NCBI GenBank assembly: GCA_032158295.1
Contig: CM063245.1
Location: 2,776,700-2,840,699 of the forward strand
Direction of reading: 5' to 3'
DNA length: 64,000 nucleotides
DNA from: Pycnopodia helianthoides
Taxonomy: Eukaryota; Echinodermata; Asteroidea; Forcipulatida; Asteriidae
Shown here: positions 54,410 through 64,000 of the stretch, one piece after another
How positions within the stretch are numbered: the stretch's first letter is position 1
How the letters are laid out: every line of letters starts with the position of its first letter
Notes under the pieces: generated by a model
Told to the model about the DNA's origin: nothing
Seen by the model: only the letters and a program-made list of their open reading frames with translations
The model's database searches: none
Position numbers and translations under genes: made by a program

Positions 54410-54720
54410 GGCAAGGGTGGCTGATGCGTTAAGCGCTCGCCTCTCACCGCCGTGGCCCCCTGGTTCCACTCCTGGCAAGGGCCATTTGTGAGTAGAGTGG
54501 TGTGCTGGTTCTCCCCTGTTCCACGATTTGTTTTCTTTTACTCCGTTTTTCCTCCCTCCCTTTGAAACAAATCAAAACATTTACGATCTCTGGATGTGCT
54601 CCGTGGTCATTGGTGTGGCTGGCTGCCAGAGGCGACCCTTGCATGCCTGCGGCTCGAACACATTGTAGCCGCGTCCTTTGCAGTTCAGCTTCTCAGCTGC
54701 GAGTAAGGGATGATTAGCCT
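54410..54720 (+). mobile_element. tRNA-derived SINE
   Basis: An A-box-like GTGGCTGATGCGTTAAGCGC followed by CTCGCCTCTCACC and a B box GGTTCCACTCC at 54462-54472 form a tRNA-like head. The body runs through GTGCTGGTTCTCCCC, CATTTACGATCTCTGG and ends near GATTAGCCTCCCTAA. It is not a functional tRNA because the 3' acceptor strand does not pair. Confidence 0.65.
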
Positions 54721-55740
54721 CCCTAAGACGTCAACATCATTTTGTAACAGACAGTTGAAGCATGGAGGAATCTTATTTTCCTCCATGGTTGAAGTTGAAC
54801 GTAATAAAGTACTGAGCATGTACCACACGTACATATTGAAGACCAAGCTCAGGTACAGTATTGAGGAATGTTCAAAGTAAGCACCAATTATTTTCCCGCA
54901 AACCCCAATCTGTTTGCGGTTTCGGTTTGACAAAAAAACACTAAAAACATTAACCCAAAAGTTTAAATCTTTTACAGTTTGTATGTCTATTCCAATGGTG
55001 TATTTTTCAGCTGTCAGTCACTTTAGAAAACACTGTCGAACGTTTTTTGTTTCCCCTTCTTAAAAGTAGATTCATTTATGCACAATAGGTTTGCACGTAA
55101 CCAATTATGCAAATTTGGCTCCGTTGATTACCGAATACCGAGCGCGCCATAGCCCAAAACACTTTAGCAAAAAAAAACGTTTAAAAATTAGTTCCCCACC
55201 ATTCCTGCCGGAAACGAAAGCAAAAGAGCGAACTATCACGAGGTATTTTGGCTGTTTCAGCTAACCGTGAAAATTAGGTGCCTCACGTGACAGCGTTTAA
55301 CCAATCAAACGAGAGAACCAAACATAAATGTGTTAGATATGAAAATACAGAAGTCAAAATGTAAAACGAAACCTTCCTCGACAATGGTTAGACATCATGG
55401 AATAATATTCCCTGCAAAACGAAATCTGTGAGGTTGCGAAACCCCAACAAAGATATTCAACACCTATTCCAAAAGAAAAATAGGCTGTACAGAAAAGAAC
55501 AAGTCAGCGCAGTAAGAAAGGTAATAATTTATTCCCAATCAAAATCCACAAAAGAGTTAAGCACTGTGACACAATAAAATTCCGCGGCTTAGACCGAGGG
55601 TATGATAATGTTAGCACGTTTCGTCGGGTACGAACTCTTTATAACAAATACAATGTTCGACTTCGTGAATTAAAGCTTTCGTTCTTGAGTTTTTTTTTTT
55701 ACCTTTCCTGTACTTTTGCATGATTTTTGCAAATTTCTAG
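54721..55740. other. No gene recognised
   Basis: Anonymous AT-rich sequence; no paired splice signals with recognisable coding content. Confidence 0.4.
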
Positions 55741-55880
55741 GGCTCTTTTCGAAACAGCGGCTTGGGCTTGGGCTTGGGCTTTAAGCTCCGTGCGACTGTT
55801 TGAAGGCACTGTACCGAAAGCTCACGTTTTCAAAGTAACTGACGGAGCCCAAGCACAAGCCCATGTTTCGAAAAGGGCCT
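55741..55880. repeat. Foldback GGGCTCTTTTCGAAACAGC
   Basis: The left arm GGGCTCTTTTCGAAACAGCG..TTGGGCTTGGGCTT and right arm GGAGCCCAAGCACAAGCCCA..TGTTTCGAAAAGGGCCT are inverted complements, with a GGGCTT triplet expansion in the left arm. Confidence 0.7.
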
Positions 55881-56665
55881 GATAGTGTCCAAATGTATGC
55901 ATGTATTATTTTTAATATAACTTTAGCCAATGAAAAGTGCTCTCAAAGTTTATTATAAAAACCACAGCAGGGGGAAGGGCTCACTGAACTTATCACTAAC
56001 TTAAAGTCTTCCAGGTACCATAACGTGTCTATCTGTCTAAAATACTACCAAAGGCTAGGAAAATGGAGTTTAAAGGCACCTCCCAAATCACCTTTGCTTA
56101 CTTCGGTTTCCACAAATGAAATAAGTCCTAAATGAAAGTGCTTAAAGGGGCACATCGTGTTCAAACCTCTCAAAATATTGCTGTTGGCTGTATTGCTTCT
56201 TATATTCTTTTCAAGAGTTGTGCATGCACAAAAACACAAACAGTGTTTTGTAATTGGTGAGTAGGCTGTGATCAAAAAAAAAAAAACATAAATTGTACTC
56301 TTGTTGACAACCAGCGGATCATACAGTCATTATGGAATCCAATATTTGGTTCCACAAAATAGCGGACCGTGCTCTGTCACACACAAAATCAGGTCATTTT
56401 TTTCAAGGATATTTATGTGAATCATTATATTCTACTTTAACATCTTTCCAACCATAATCATTTCATAAGAAACACTTTTCGTCAGCCCAAAGCTCCAAAT
56501 TCGAAGTCAATGTGCCCCTTTGAATTCCATGAAAGCACCAAAACCGTTTTGTTTTGATTTTTTATTTATTTTTCTTCACTGCAGTGTGACCACCGCACGT
56601 GGCGAAATTGTGACAGATTCTTTTTATGTCATGTTTCTTGAATACTGGAATTGTTTTTAATTCTT

Positions 56666-57060
56666 TTAAAGGAACATTACAGAATTGGTTTTTGCTAACA
56701 AAACAGTTGCTGGCAGTGTAAGCACTTTATGTAATCCACCATATACATAAACTGACAAACCCTGTAGAAGTTTGAGATCGATCGGCCATCTGGGTCACGA
56801 GAAAATAGTGAAAAACCAACTACACATTTGCATGAAATCATATAAATTCAACACATGAATAAAACGCTCACTGAGCGATAAACTCCAATCAGAAAATTTG
56901 TTTATTCATTTCTCATCAAATATGGCATTTCAGACAGAAATATTTCAAGGGATGTTTTCTACTATCATCATCATTAGACCGTGTAAGTTTTATGTAAATC
57001 TGTGATCAAAAAGTATATTTTACAAGTTTTTTTCTTACTAATTCTGTAACGTTCCTTTAA
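56666..57060 (+). mobile_element. MITE family F1, full-length copy
   Basis: TTAA-flanked with both terminal repeats, core and palindrome. The flank on the right to 57821 has only short ORFs. Confidence 0.9.
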
Positions 57061-57821
57061 AGCTCTCTTGCAGAGAAGAGTTATGTACTTTTCCTACAAG
57101 ATTCAGTGTCCGAATCGTGGTAGGCTACTTATCTACTATTTTGTGAATATAATCGTATATTCGAACAAAATGGCGTGATATTATTTCAGAAAAGCTCCCG
57201 TGAACAAAAAGATCCCAAGGGATGATGGCCGCTTTTGGCGATACTCAACGTCAAATGCATGAAATACTAAAGAAATCCGTTGAATAGCTTTCTTACCCCC
57301 ATCAGCATGCCAGATATGTTGGGTGCACCGAATTGAATAGTTCAGGTTTAGTCTAAGTTTGTTTTGTTGTTTTTAACTGTACATTCCAACGCAGACCTCA
57401 CGGTGCAACACTTTTACACAAATTACAATACTTTCTTGTGCAAGCCGTTGTATAAACATCGGTATAGAGTTGAAAATCAATGTTGCCCATGGGCAAGGTT
57501 GTGTTGTTGTAATTTCTTACTTGGCAATGCATCCGTAAAAATAAATCAGTCAAAAACTGTCAAACGATGTAATTTGTAATAAGTCATAATGTAGTTATAC
57601 AATCACATTGACCTAATTTCATAACACTGCCTACAGCGTAATTCTACGCATTTATGGCAGAAAGGAATTATATCTATGCGCCTAATTTTACAAGGAGGCG
57701 TAAGGGCTAAACACTTTGAAAAGCAGACAAGGTATCGAGCCCTGTGTCCAATTTTTGTAAATCCTGTAAGCACACAAACTTGCTTAGCATAGAAAGTGAA
57801 GCGGAGTCTCAGTCAAAATTT

Positions 57822-58391
57822 CATTGGTGAGGTGTTGTTCCTATAAATTTGGCAGAGCTGACAAAATAGTCGCAGACAAGTGTTCATGTTTTTTTTTGTG
57901 ATCAACCATATACATGAAATAACAAGCTTGTGAAAATGTGGAGAAAATAGTAAAAAAAAAAAACAATGCACAGTTTTTTGCATGTAAACACATTGTCTAT
58001 AATTGTGGTTGTGACAACCGAATTCAGCTGTTGTGTTTTTTCGTAGGTTTTCAGATACAGTTTCTCGAATATGACTTCATGTCAGAGGGAAATATTTCAC
58101 GGAAACAAAATGGTCCATAGTATGAACTTCATAGTCAGTAAGCTTTGAGACTAAAATTAAGCAACTATGTTTTTCGGAATCGGGAGACATCTTAGTTCTG
58201 AAAAGAACTGTCCCGCCCCGTAACTACTACCTGGGCAAGACAAGTTCTTCTCAGAGAACAAAATCTACACAGCAAAGCAGATAATTATACACGTGTTACC
58301 GCAAACCGAATATACATTGATACCTCACCATGCAATGCCTCAAAAACCATATATGTTTTTTCCCTTACCAATCCTGTATAATACCTTGAGA
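57822..58391 (-). mobile_element. MITE family F5-like, long copy
   Basis: Ends ATTGGTGAGGTGTTGTTCC and ACCAATCCTGTATAATACC are loosely inverted. The interior has GTGATCAACCATATACATGA, AATTCAGCTGTTGTG, ATACAGTTTCTCGAATATGA and GTCAGAGGGAAATATTTCAC, matching the reverse of 18923-19294, then ~200 bases of extra sequence. Confidence 0.55.
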
Positions 58392-58638
58392 GTAAACCAC
58401 CATGAAAAAAAACCTAGCTAAACGGAGGTTTGGTTAGAGTTCGAGTGCATATCTGCCCAATGGTCTCACAAAAGGCTCCTACAGATCAGACCAAATAATG
58501 ACTAAAATTTTCACAAAGATGGCATAAATCAACAGCTAATAGGGTGTGTACACATAATTTTCAAATAATATTTGGAGTATCAGTGGCTAGTGCTCAATCA
58601 AAACGTAGAAACGCTATATAAAAATGTGTTCACTCTAT

Positions 58639-58822
58639 GGACCTTTATCATGGTGTGGCCATCTTGATTTTCTCCAATCTGAACCAATGGAACCAAACCG
58701 AGGCTGGAAGAAAAAAAAACAGCCTGATTCCTTTTCAGTGCACATGAATACTAGCATTTGTTACTATTATTGGACACAGGGAACATGACCAAGATGGTGG
58801 TAGCGTGATAAAGGTCTATAAG
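58639..58822. repeat. Foldback TATGGACCTTTATCATG
   Basis: The left arm ATGGACCTTTATCATGGTGT..GGCCATCTTGAT and right arm ACCAAGATGGTGG..TAGCGTGATAAAGGTCTAT pair. The centre contains GGAACCAAACCGAGGCTGGA, a word also found near 19550 and 33290. Confidence 0.65.
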
Positions 58823-59276
58823 CTGTCGTCCGGGACGTTGTAGCCATAATGCGAAGTGTGCCGACTGGATGATCAATCATGCGGCTATGCAACACTACCT
58901 TGACCCCATAAAATTCACGCACGCTCGCAAAAAATATATATCTCAATTTAAACATTCGATTGTATACAATCCCCCGTAAGGGTTTGGGGACGAAATTATG
59001 AAAGCAGTGAGTGTAGCTCTTTTGTTGTGTGGAAGTAAAACTATTTTTTTTAATTTTCAGTCGACTATTATAAGGCACTAATGTGTGAGCAGGGCCATTT
59101 TTATGTGATAATTTTTTTTTATTTTTTTTTTGATGTTAGACGTAGTGGAACTTTTACTGTCGTAAACGTTAATCGAAACTGACTGAAACACAACAATAAA
59201 ACCGGGTGAAATTCCGGTGGGTATTGAGACAATTAATACACTCGGGTTCACAGTTTGGTGGTTTTCCAGGTAGCAT

Positions 59277-59402
59277 TTTTTGTTGTACCACACAGTTACC
59301 ACGGGGTCAACAGTGAAGGGATCCGGGGAGGCGCCCATACCTTATGCGTGTAGACAATAGCCAGCGTGTGGTATGAAACAAACAAAATCGCTTCCAGGTT
59401 AA
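59277..59402 (-). repeat. Dispersed repeat R12, copy 2
   Basis: Reverse complement of the 18735-18860 repeat: TTGTTGTACCACACAGTTAC, GTGAAGGGATCCGGGGAGGC and CATACCTTATGCGTGT. Confidence 0.65.
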
Positions 59403-59471
59403 CATTGCCGTCTACCTGAGTCCGAACGGAAGGAGAATAAGGCCTGGGGGATCAGACCAGTCTTTGGGATT

Positions 59472-59582
59472 CCTGTGGCATTTGGCGCTCGATACTGGCA
59501 TGGCGTACCCTCCCCCTCCCCGCCCCCTCCAATTGTGTCTTCATTTTGTTCTGGGAATCTCAGGAATTCTTTAGAGGTTTTT
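59472..59582 (-). repeat. Dispersed repeat R13, copy 4 (reverse)
   Basis: TTTGGCGCTCGATACTGGCA, CTCCAATTGTGTCTTCATTT and GGGAATCTCAGGAATTCTTT are the reverse complements of the R13 words. Confidence 0.6.
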
Positions 59583-59585
59583 ATT

Positions 59586-60160
59586 GGGGGTGCACAACAT
59601 TGGTAAAGTTGAACATGTAAAGTTCACATATTTCCACATAACTTACGAACGATAACTTTACAGAAACATTGTTTTTTTTTTAAAGAGTACATTCTCCTGA
59701 AGACGAGCAGAGTATACTGTTCGAAACATTGAGACCACACCGGCTCTTTTCAGGGCCACCACTCTCACAAAAGAGATGTACACACGGTTGTACCCGCAAG
59801 TTTACTATATATTTATAGTTCCTTCCTATTGTTCCACACCATGCAAAGCTTCAAACAACACTTACATAACGTACATGGTATAAAGATGGCCATAGTGGGG
59901 AAAACTTCCCTTGAAATAGTTTTGCTTGAAATGCAAAAGTTTTGAGGAAATTAGTAACACAATTAGTTTTGACCTCGCGTGCCCCAAACTCGATGTTTGA
60001 AAACAGCGAAAACACATAATAGGGGTTTTCACTATTTTCTCATGACTCCGATGACCGATTGAGCTTAAATTTTCACAGGTTCGTTATTTCATGTATGTTG
60101 GGTCACATTAAGTGCAGATACTGGTCTTTGACAATTACCAATGTTGTACATGTGCTTTAA
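59586..60160 (-). mobile_element. MITE family F4 copy interrupted by repeat R15
   Basis: The head GGGTGCACAACATTGGTAAAG and tail ACCAATGTTGTACATGTGCTTTAA are inverted ends. Between them an R15 unit (about 59685-59815) is inserted, with ACATAAC words repeated on both sides (59637 and 59864). Confidence 0.6.
59691..59812 (+). repeat. Dispersed repeat R15 with hammerhead-like hairpin
   Basis: CTGAAGA (59697-59703), then a stem GAGCAG/CTGTTC around AGTATA, then GAAAC (59723-59727), then ACCGGCTCTTTTCAG. The unit recurs inverted at 25742-25862 and as fragments at 60929-61003, 31692-31735 and 4895-4932. The layout CTGANGA-stem-GAAA resembles a hammerhead core, but one extra C follows CTGAAGA, so activity is doubtful. 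Confidence 0.55.
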
Positions 60161-60498
60161 AGGCCCTGTACACTATTGGTAAGATCGAAAAACACAATGT
60201 TCACAGATTCACACATAACTTACATGATTTAAAGTAAGTAATGGTAGAAAGGGTTCCTTAAAATATTTCTGCCTAAAATTCTATCGTTTCTGAGAAACGA
60301 GTAAAACAGTAGTAATTATCGCGCGCGATAATTTGAAAAAACAGAAAACACATAAGATCTCTTTTCACTATTTTCTCGTGACCTCGATGACCAATTGAGC
60401 TCAAACTTTCACAGGTTTGTTTGTTCATGCATATGTTCAATCACACAAAATGTGGACACTGATTTTGAGCTGTTACCAAAAGTGTACAATACCTTTAA
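60157..60498 (-). mobile_element. MITE family F3 copy (reverse)
   Basis: Shares its TTAA with the F4 element before it. Ends TTAAAGGCCCTGTACACTATTGG and ACCAAAAGTGTACAATACCTTTAA; 20-bp palindrome at 60313-60332 with half AATTATCGCG. Confidence 0.88.
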
Positions 60499-60615
60499 GG
60501 GGGGGGGGGTACTTCTGTTCAAGAGGCAAAGAGTGTGTTGAAGTATGAGAAACATCGGGGGACATCCTCAGCCACATATCTGGCAAGGTATATTCTTTGA
60601 TGTGGACTACCACCA

Positions 60616-60864
60616 GGGCCCAATTTCATGGAGCTGCTTAAGTAAACAATTTGCTTAAGCACGAAAATAGCTTGCTTATTTTACACATGTTACTGGCCAA
60701 AATTTCATGCCTTATACATTGCTTGTGACTGGTATTTAGCTGTAGTTGTTTACTTAGCATAACAATTGAGTGTATCGTCTTGGCCGGTAGTCTGATTTTT
60801 CTAAGCAATGATTTTTTTGCTTAAGCAAAATTTTGTGCTTAAGCAGCTCCATGAATTTGGGCCC
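60616..60864. repeat. GGGCCC foldback family (F6), long-arm copy
   Basis: The left arm GGGCCCAATTTCATGGAGCT..GCTTAAG and right arm GCTTAAGCAGCTCCATGAATTTGGGCCC pair over more than 25 bases; the best preserved foldback of this family in the window. Confidence 0.8.
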
Positions 60865-61006
60865 AGTTCATACGTAATCTCCTGACCATTTTCAGAATGT
60901 ATTTATTGATCATTTTCCAGCATTAGCATTCTCCTGAAGACCATACCAGAGTATACCGGTCGAAAAGTCGAGTACAAACCGGCTCTTTCCCCATCAGAGT
61001 CACTCT

Positions 61007-61382
61007 TTAAAGGAACGTTACAGAATTGGTTTTTGCTAACAAAACAGTTGCTGGCAGTGTAATCACTTTATGTAATCCACCATATACATAAACTGACAAA
61101 CCTGTAGAAGTTTGAGATCGATCGGCCATCTGGGTCACGAGAAAATAGTGCAAAACCATTTACAAATTTGCATGTGTTATACAATGCATGAATAAAACGC
61201 TCATGAGCGATAAACTCCAATCGGAAATTAGTTTGATTTATTTCTCATCAAATATGGCATTTTAGACAGAAATATTTCTAGGGATGTTTTCTACTATCAT
61301 CATCATTAGACCGTGTAAGTTTTATGTAAATCTGTGACCAAAAGTATATTTTACAATTACCAATTCTGTAATGTTCCTTTAA
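61007..61382 (+). mobile_element. MITE family F1 copy with small deletions
   Basis: TTAA-flanked; terminal repeats present (ACGTTACAGAATTGGT at left). The palindrome is damaged (CGCTCATGAGCG) and short internal losses reduce the length to ~376 bases. Confidence 0.88.
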
Positions 61383-61404
61383 ATGATTTTCAAGGGAATT
61401 AAAG

Positions 61405-61753
61405 CCCCCGTAGTTTATGTACAACATTGGTAATTGTCAAAGACCCGTATCTGCACTCAGTATGTGACCCAACATATACATGAAATAACATGTGAAAGTT
61501 TAAGCTCAATCGGTCATCGTAGTTACGAGAAATGAGTGAAAACCCCTATTTTATGTTTTCACTGTTTTCAAACATCGGATTTTATCACCGTGATAAAGAC
61601 TAACTGTTTTACTCATTTCCTCAAAACTATAGCGTTTCAAGCAAAACTATTTCAAGGGAAGTTTACCGCCATGACCATCTTTATACCATGTAAGCTACGT
61701 GCAAATATGTGAGAATTTATGTTTTTAGTCAATTGTTGTACACACCCTTTAAA
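61405..61753 (+). mobile_element. MITE family F4, full-length copy
   Basis: Near TATGTACAACATTGGTAATTG and TCAATTGTTGTACACACCCTTTAA are inverted ends. Core TTTAAGCTCAATCGGTCATC..AGTTACGAGAAATGAGTGAA and a palindrome TTTATCACCGTGATAAA at 61581-61597. Confidence 0.75.
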
Positions 61754-62225
61754 GGAATGTTCGTATTCCCCTGAAAGAACATTGTGTTTTTTAATAGCCT
61801 TCGTTTTTGTTATGTGTCTTTTAGTTCAAGGCCGTTATTTTACGTTGAGTGATTCTCGTCTATATTTGTGTAAGTTTCCCTAACTCAGCACCAGTCTAAT
61901 TATCTGTTAAAATTGTCTCAATTTGTCTTATGGCTGCGAGGACGGTTTTGCCGCTATAGATGCTTTGCATATGACGTCACTGACCACCCGTCTTTGACGA
62001 AAAACGATGACAACGCGCACGCGCTGCGCACAATTCTCAGCCAATGATAGCCTTTCACAGGTGCACGTTCCATCAGCGATGGCGGCCATTGCCAGGGGTC
62101 TATTGTTGTCTGCTATAATTTCAAAAGCTGCTAAAAAACAACAACATTAACAGCGTAACAAGATTATGAAACTTGGTTTCGTACTATGTTCTCCCAAAAG
62201 GTAATGCTCCACATAATTATTTCCC

Positions 62226-62830
62226 GATGGAGGAATGACGTAGGTGTATTCCCCCCTCCCCTTCACCAATGACGTACATTCCCTTCAATTTGAAAAGCAA
62301 AACCCCGTTGGCAAAGTGTCTTAAATCGCAAACAATTGCAACTTCTTTGACCACAAGTATAAGTTATTGATAACCGGATGATTGCCATATGTGTATCCCC
62401 CCCCCCCCCAAAAAAAAACACGAATGACGTAGATTTCCTTCATATTGAATAGTTTGAAAAGAATAAGCCCGTGGGCAAAGTGTCTCGGAATTTGTAGTGT
62501 ATTTGTCGGATGATATGGTCTTAAAAAGCGGGGGAAGAAACCATTCAGTAAAAAGGTCACCACAGCAACGAGTGTGTTACTCTTTAATTTTGTATATAGC
62601 CTAAATAATTAGCTGTCAAAACGTTTGCTTACACTGAACTGGACCCAACTTCGTGGCTCTGCTTACCACAGAATTATGCGCTAACTATTCAGTAAAAAGG
62701 TCACCACAGCAACGAGCGTGTTATTCTTTTGTATAATAGCCTAAAGAATTAGCTGTCAAAACTTTTGCTTACACTGAACTGGACCCAACTTCGTGGCTCT
62801 GCTTACCACGGAATTATGCGCTTACGGCGC
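62226..62830. repeat. Two local tandem duplications
   Basis: First pair: ~62226-62330 and ~62385-62500 share AATGACGTAGR..TTCCCTTCA, TTTGAAAAG and GGCAAAGTGTC. Second pair: 62547-62685 and 62690-62822 share TTCAGTAAAAAGGTCACCAC, AGCAACGAG and CACTGAACTGGACCCAACTT almost exactly. No gene is seen in 61754-63070. Confidence 0.8.
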
Positions 62831-63069
62831 CCTGTGAAAGTGCACAATTCTATCGACCGTAAGCGTAGAATTTCGTGGTAAGCATGAAGTTGTGCCATGA
62901 GCCCATTATCATGACGCTGTGGAGCACATATATTTGCTAAGCTAAAAATTAGTGGGGCACCGGTCGCAAAAGCAGCCGTTGTCTGCCTTATCAAGAAAGT
63001 AAGGAGCTCATGATTCAAAGAGAGCTAGGGACACATGCAGCAGTTGTCCAATGTTACCACTATCGGGCA

Positions 63070-64000
63070 TTCAGGTTGGCCCAGTGGTTTCTTCCTTGCC
63101 GTACACCTATAGGGGACCCCGTTGGGACCTGGGTCCCAAACCGGATTGTGGTTTTTCAGTACCTATCTGATTGCGTGGGTTTCCCCCCTTTGGGTTAGGG
63201 TAAGGTCTTCCCCTTTGGGTCTTCCCCCCTTGGGTCTTCCCCCTTTGGGATCTTCCCCCTTTGGGGTCTTCTCCCTTTGGTGTCTTCCCCTTTGGGGGTA
63301 TTCCCCCTTTGGGGTCTTCTCCCTTTGGTGTCTTCCCCCTTTGGGGTATTCCCCCTTTGGGTCTTCTCCCTTTGGGGTCTTCTCCCTTTTGGGTCTTCCC
63401 CTTTGTGTCTTCCCCATTTGGGTCTTCTCCTTTGGTGTCTTCCCCCTTTGGGGTCTTCCCCTTTGGGTATCCCCTTTGGGGTCTTCCCCCTTTGGGGTCT
63501 TCCCCCTTTGGGCTCCCCTTGGGTCTTCCCCCTTTGGGGTCTTCCCCTTTGGGTTTCCCCCTTTGGGTCTTCCCCCTTTGGGGTATTCCCTTTGGTCTTC
63601 TCCCTTTGAGGTCTTCCCCCTTTGGGTATTCCCCCTTTGGGGTCTTCCCCTTTGGGGTCTTCCCCTTTGGGGTCTTCCCCCTTTGGGGTCTTCCCCCTTT
63701 GGGGTCTTCCCCCTTTGGGGTATTCCCCCTTTGGGGTCTTCCCCCTTTGGGGTCGTTCCCCATTTGGGGTCCTCTTCCCACATCTAAAACCTGTCTTCGT
63801 CTTCTCTGCACCATGTATTTTAAGGCCTACGGGTCACAGTGCTAGTCGCTTTTGAGGGTCCCTTGGTTTCATTGCTCTATTTGGGTTTTCCTCCCACATC
63901 TAAAATTGACATTTCTTCATCGTCTTCTCTACACAGGTATCTTCAGGCCTAAAGGTCACAGTGCTAGTCGTTTTTAAGGGTCCCTTGATTTCATTACCCT
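63070..64000 (+). mobile_element. Probable SINE expanded by an internal minisatellite
   Basis: The head CATTCAGGTTGGCCCAGTGG..GGACCTGGGTCCCAAACCGG..GATTGCGTGGGTTTCCCCCC resembles a SINE body. The tail words CCTCCCACATCTAAAA..CTTCATCGTCTTCTCT occur at 63775-63810 and again at 63890-63930, each followed by AGGCCTA..GGTCACAGTGCTAGTCG and AAGGGTCCCTTG, so the 3' part is tandemly duplicated. Between head and tail lies the 16-17-bp array described separately. Confidence 0.5.
63190..63770. repeat. 16-18-bp minisatellite (GGTCTTCCCCCTTTGGG)
   Basis: About 34 units of TCTTCCCCCTTTGGGG with variants TATTCCCC, TCTTCTCCC and TTTCCCCC. CCCCTTTGGGG in each unit is nearly self-complementary, so each unit can form a short hairpin. 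Neither strand has stops over ~200 codons, purely from composition. Confidence 0.95.

Noticed and set aside
58767..59078. 103-codon minus-strand frame
   Set aside because: Part of it is the arm of a foldback element, and no homologue or splice context is recognisable.
63107..63845. Several 190-235-codon frames on both strands
   Set aside because: They translate the 16-18-bp minisatellite; absence of stops on both strands follows from the CCCCCTTTGGGG unit.

Overview
The window is animal genomic DNA: genes in short exons with GT-AG introns, long AT-rich introns, and very many small foldback or MITE-like repeats. The repeat style (TTAA-flanked elements about 350-400 bp long, and foldbacks with ends resembling GGGCCCAATTTCATAAAGC) together with the gene content suggests a marine deuterostome, most likely an echinoderm and perhaps a sea star. 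No direct species marker was found, so this is an inference.

Two protein genes are supported, both on the + strand. (1) Positions 516-3813 hold the last three coding exons of a four-helix membrane protein that closely resembles voltage-dependent calcium channel gamma subunits (CACNG/TARP, claudin superfamily). Its last intron is almost entirely a 1.8-kb C-rich, nearly G-free minisatellite. (2) Positions 12592-30282 hold a complete 11-exon gene for a predicted 789-residue type I membrane serine protease. The order is signal peptide, Cys-containing propeptide, trypsin-like S1 protease (H89, D143, S240), LDL-receptor class A module, PAN/apple module, divergent CUB, canonical CUB, one membrane helix and an acidic cytosolic tail. 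All exon joins keep frame, and the modules after the protease are bounded by phase-1 introns, the usual sign of exon shuffling. Having the protease at the N-terminal end of the ectodomain is the reverse of the familiar type II transmembrane serine proteases. A possible first exon of a third gene lies at 35934-36003.

About two thirds of the rest is repeat-derived or anonymous. Eleven full or near-full copies plus fragments of one MITE family (F1) are present, with related families F2, F3, F4, F5 and F8. F1-F4, and in part F5 and F8, share an internal core and carry different short palindromes at the same central place, which points to one diversified superfamily. Also present are tRNA-derived SINEs, several long-arm foldbacks, five large tandem arrays (1.62-3.47, 11.18-11.74, 13.59-14.27, 44.43-44.97 and 63.19-63.77 kb), microsatellites, poly-C/poly-A junctions, and a dispersed repeat with a hammerhead-like hairpin signature.

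The 36-64 kb part contains no gene that I can support. It is a repeat-rich intergenic or intronic region.
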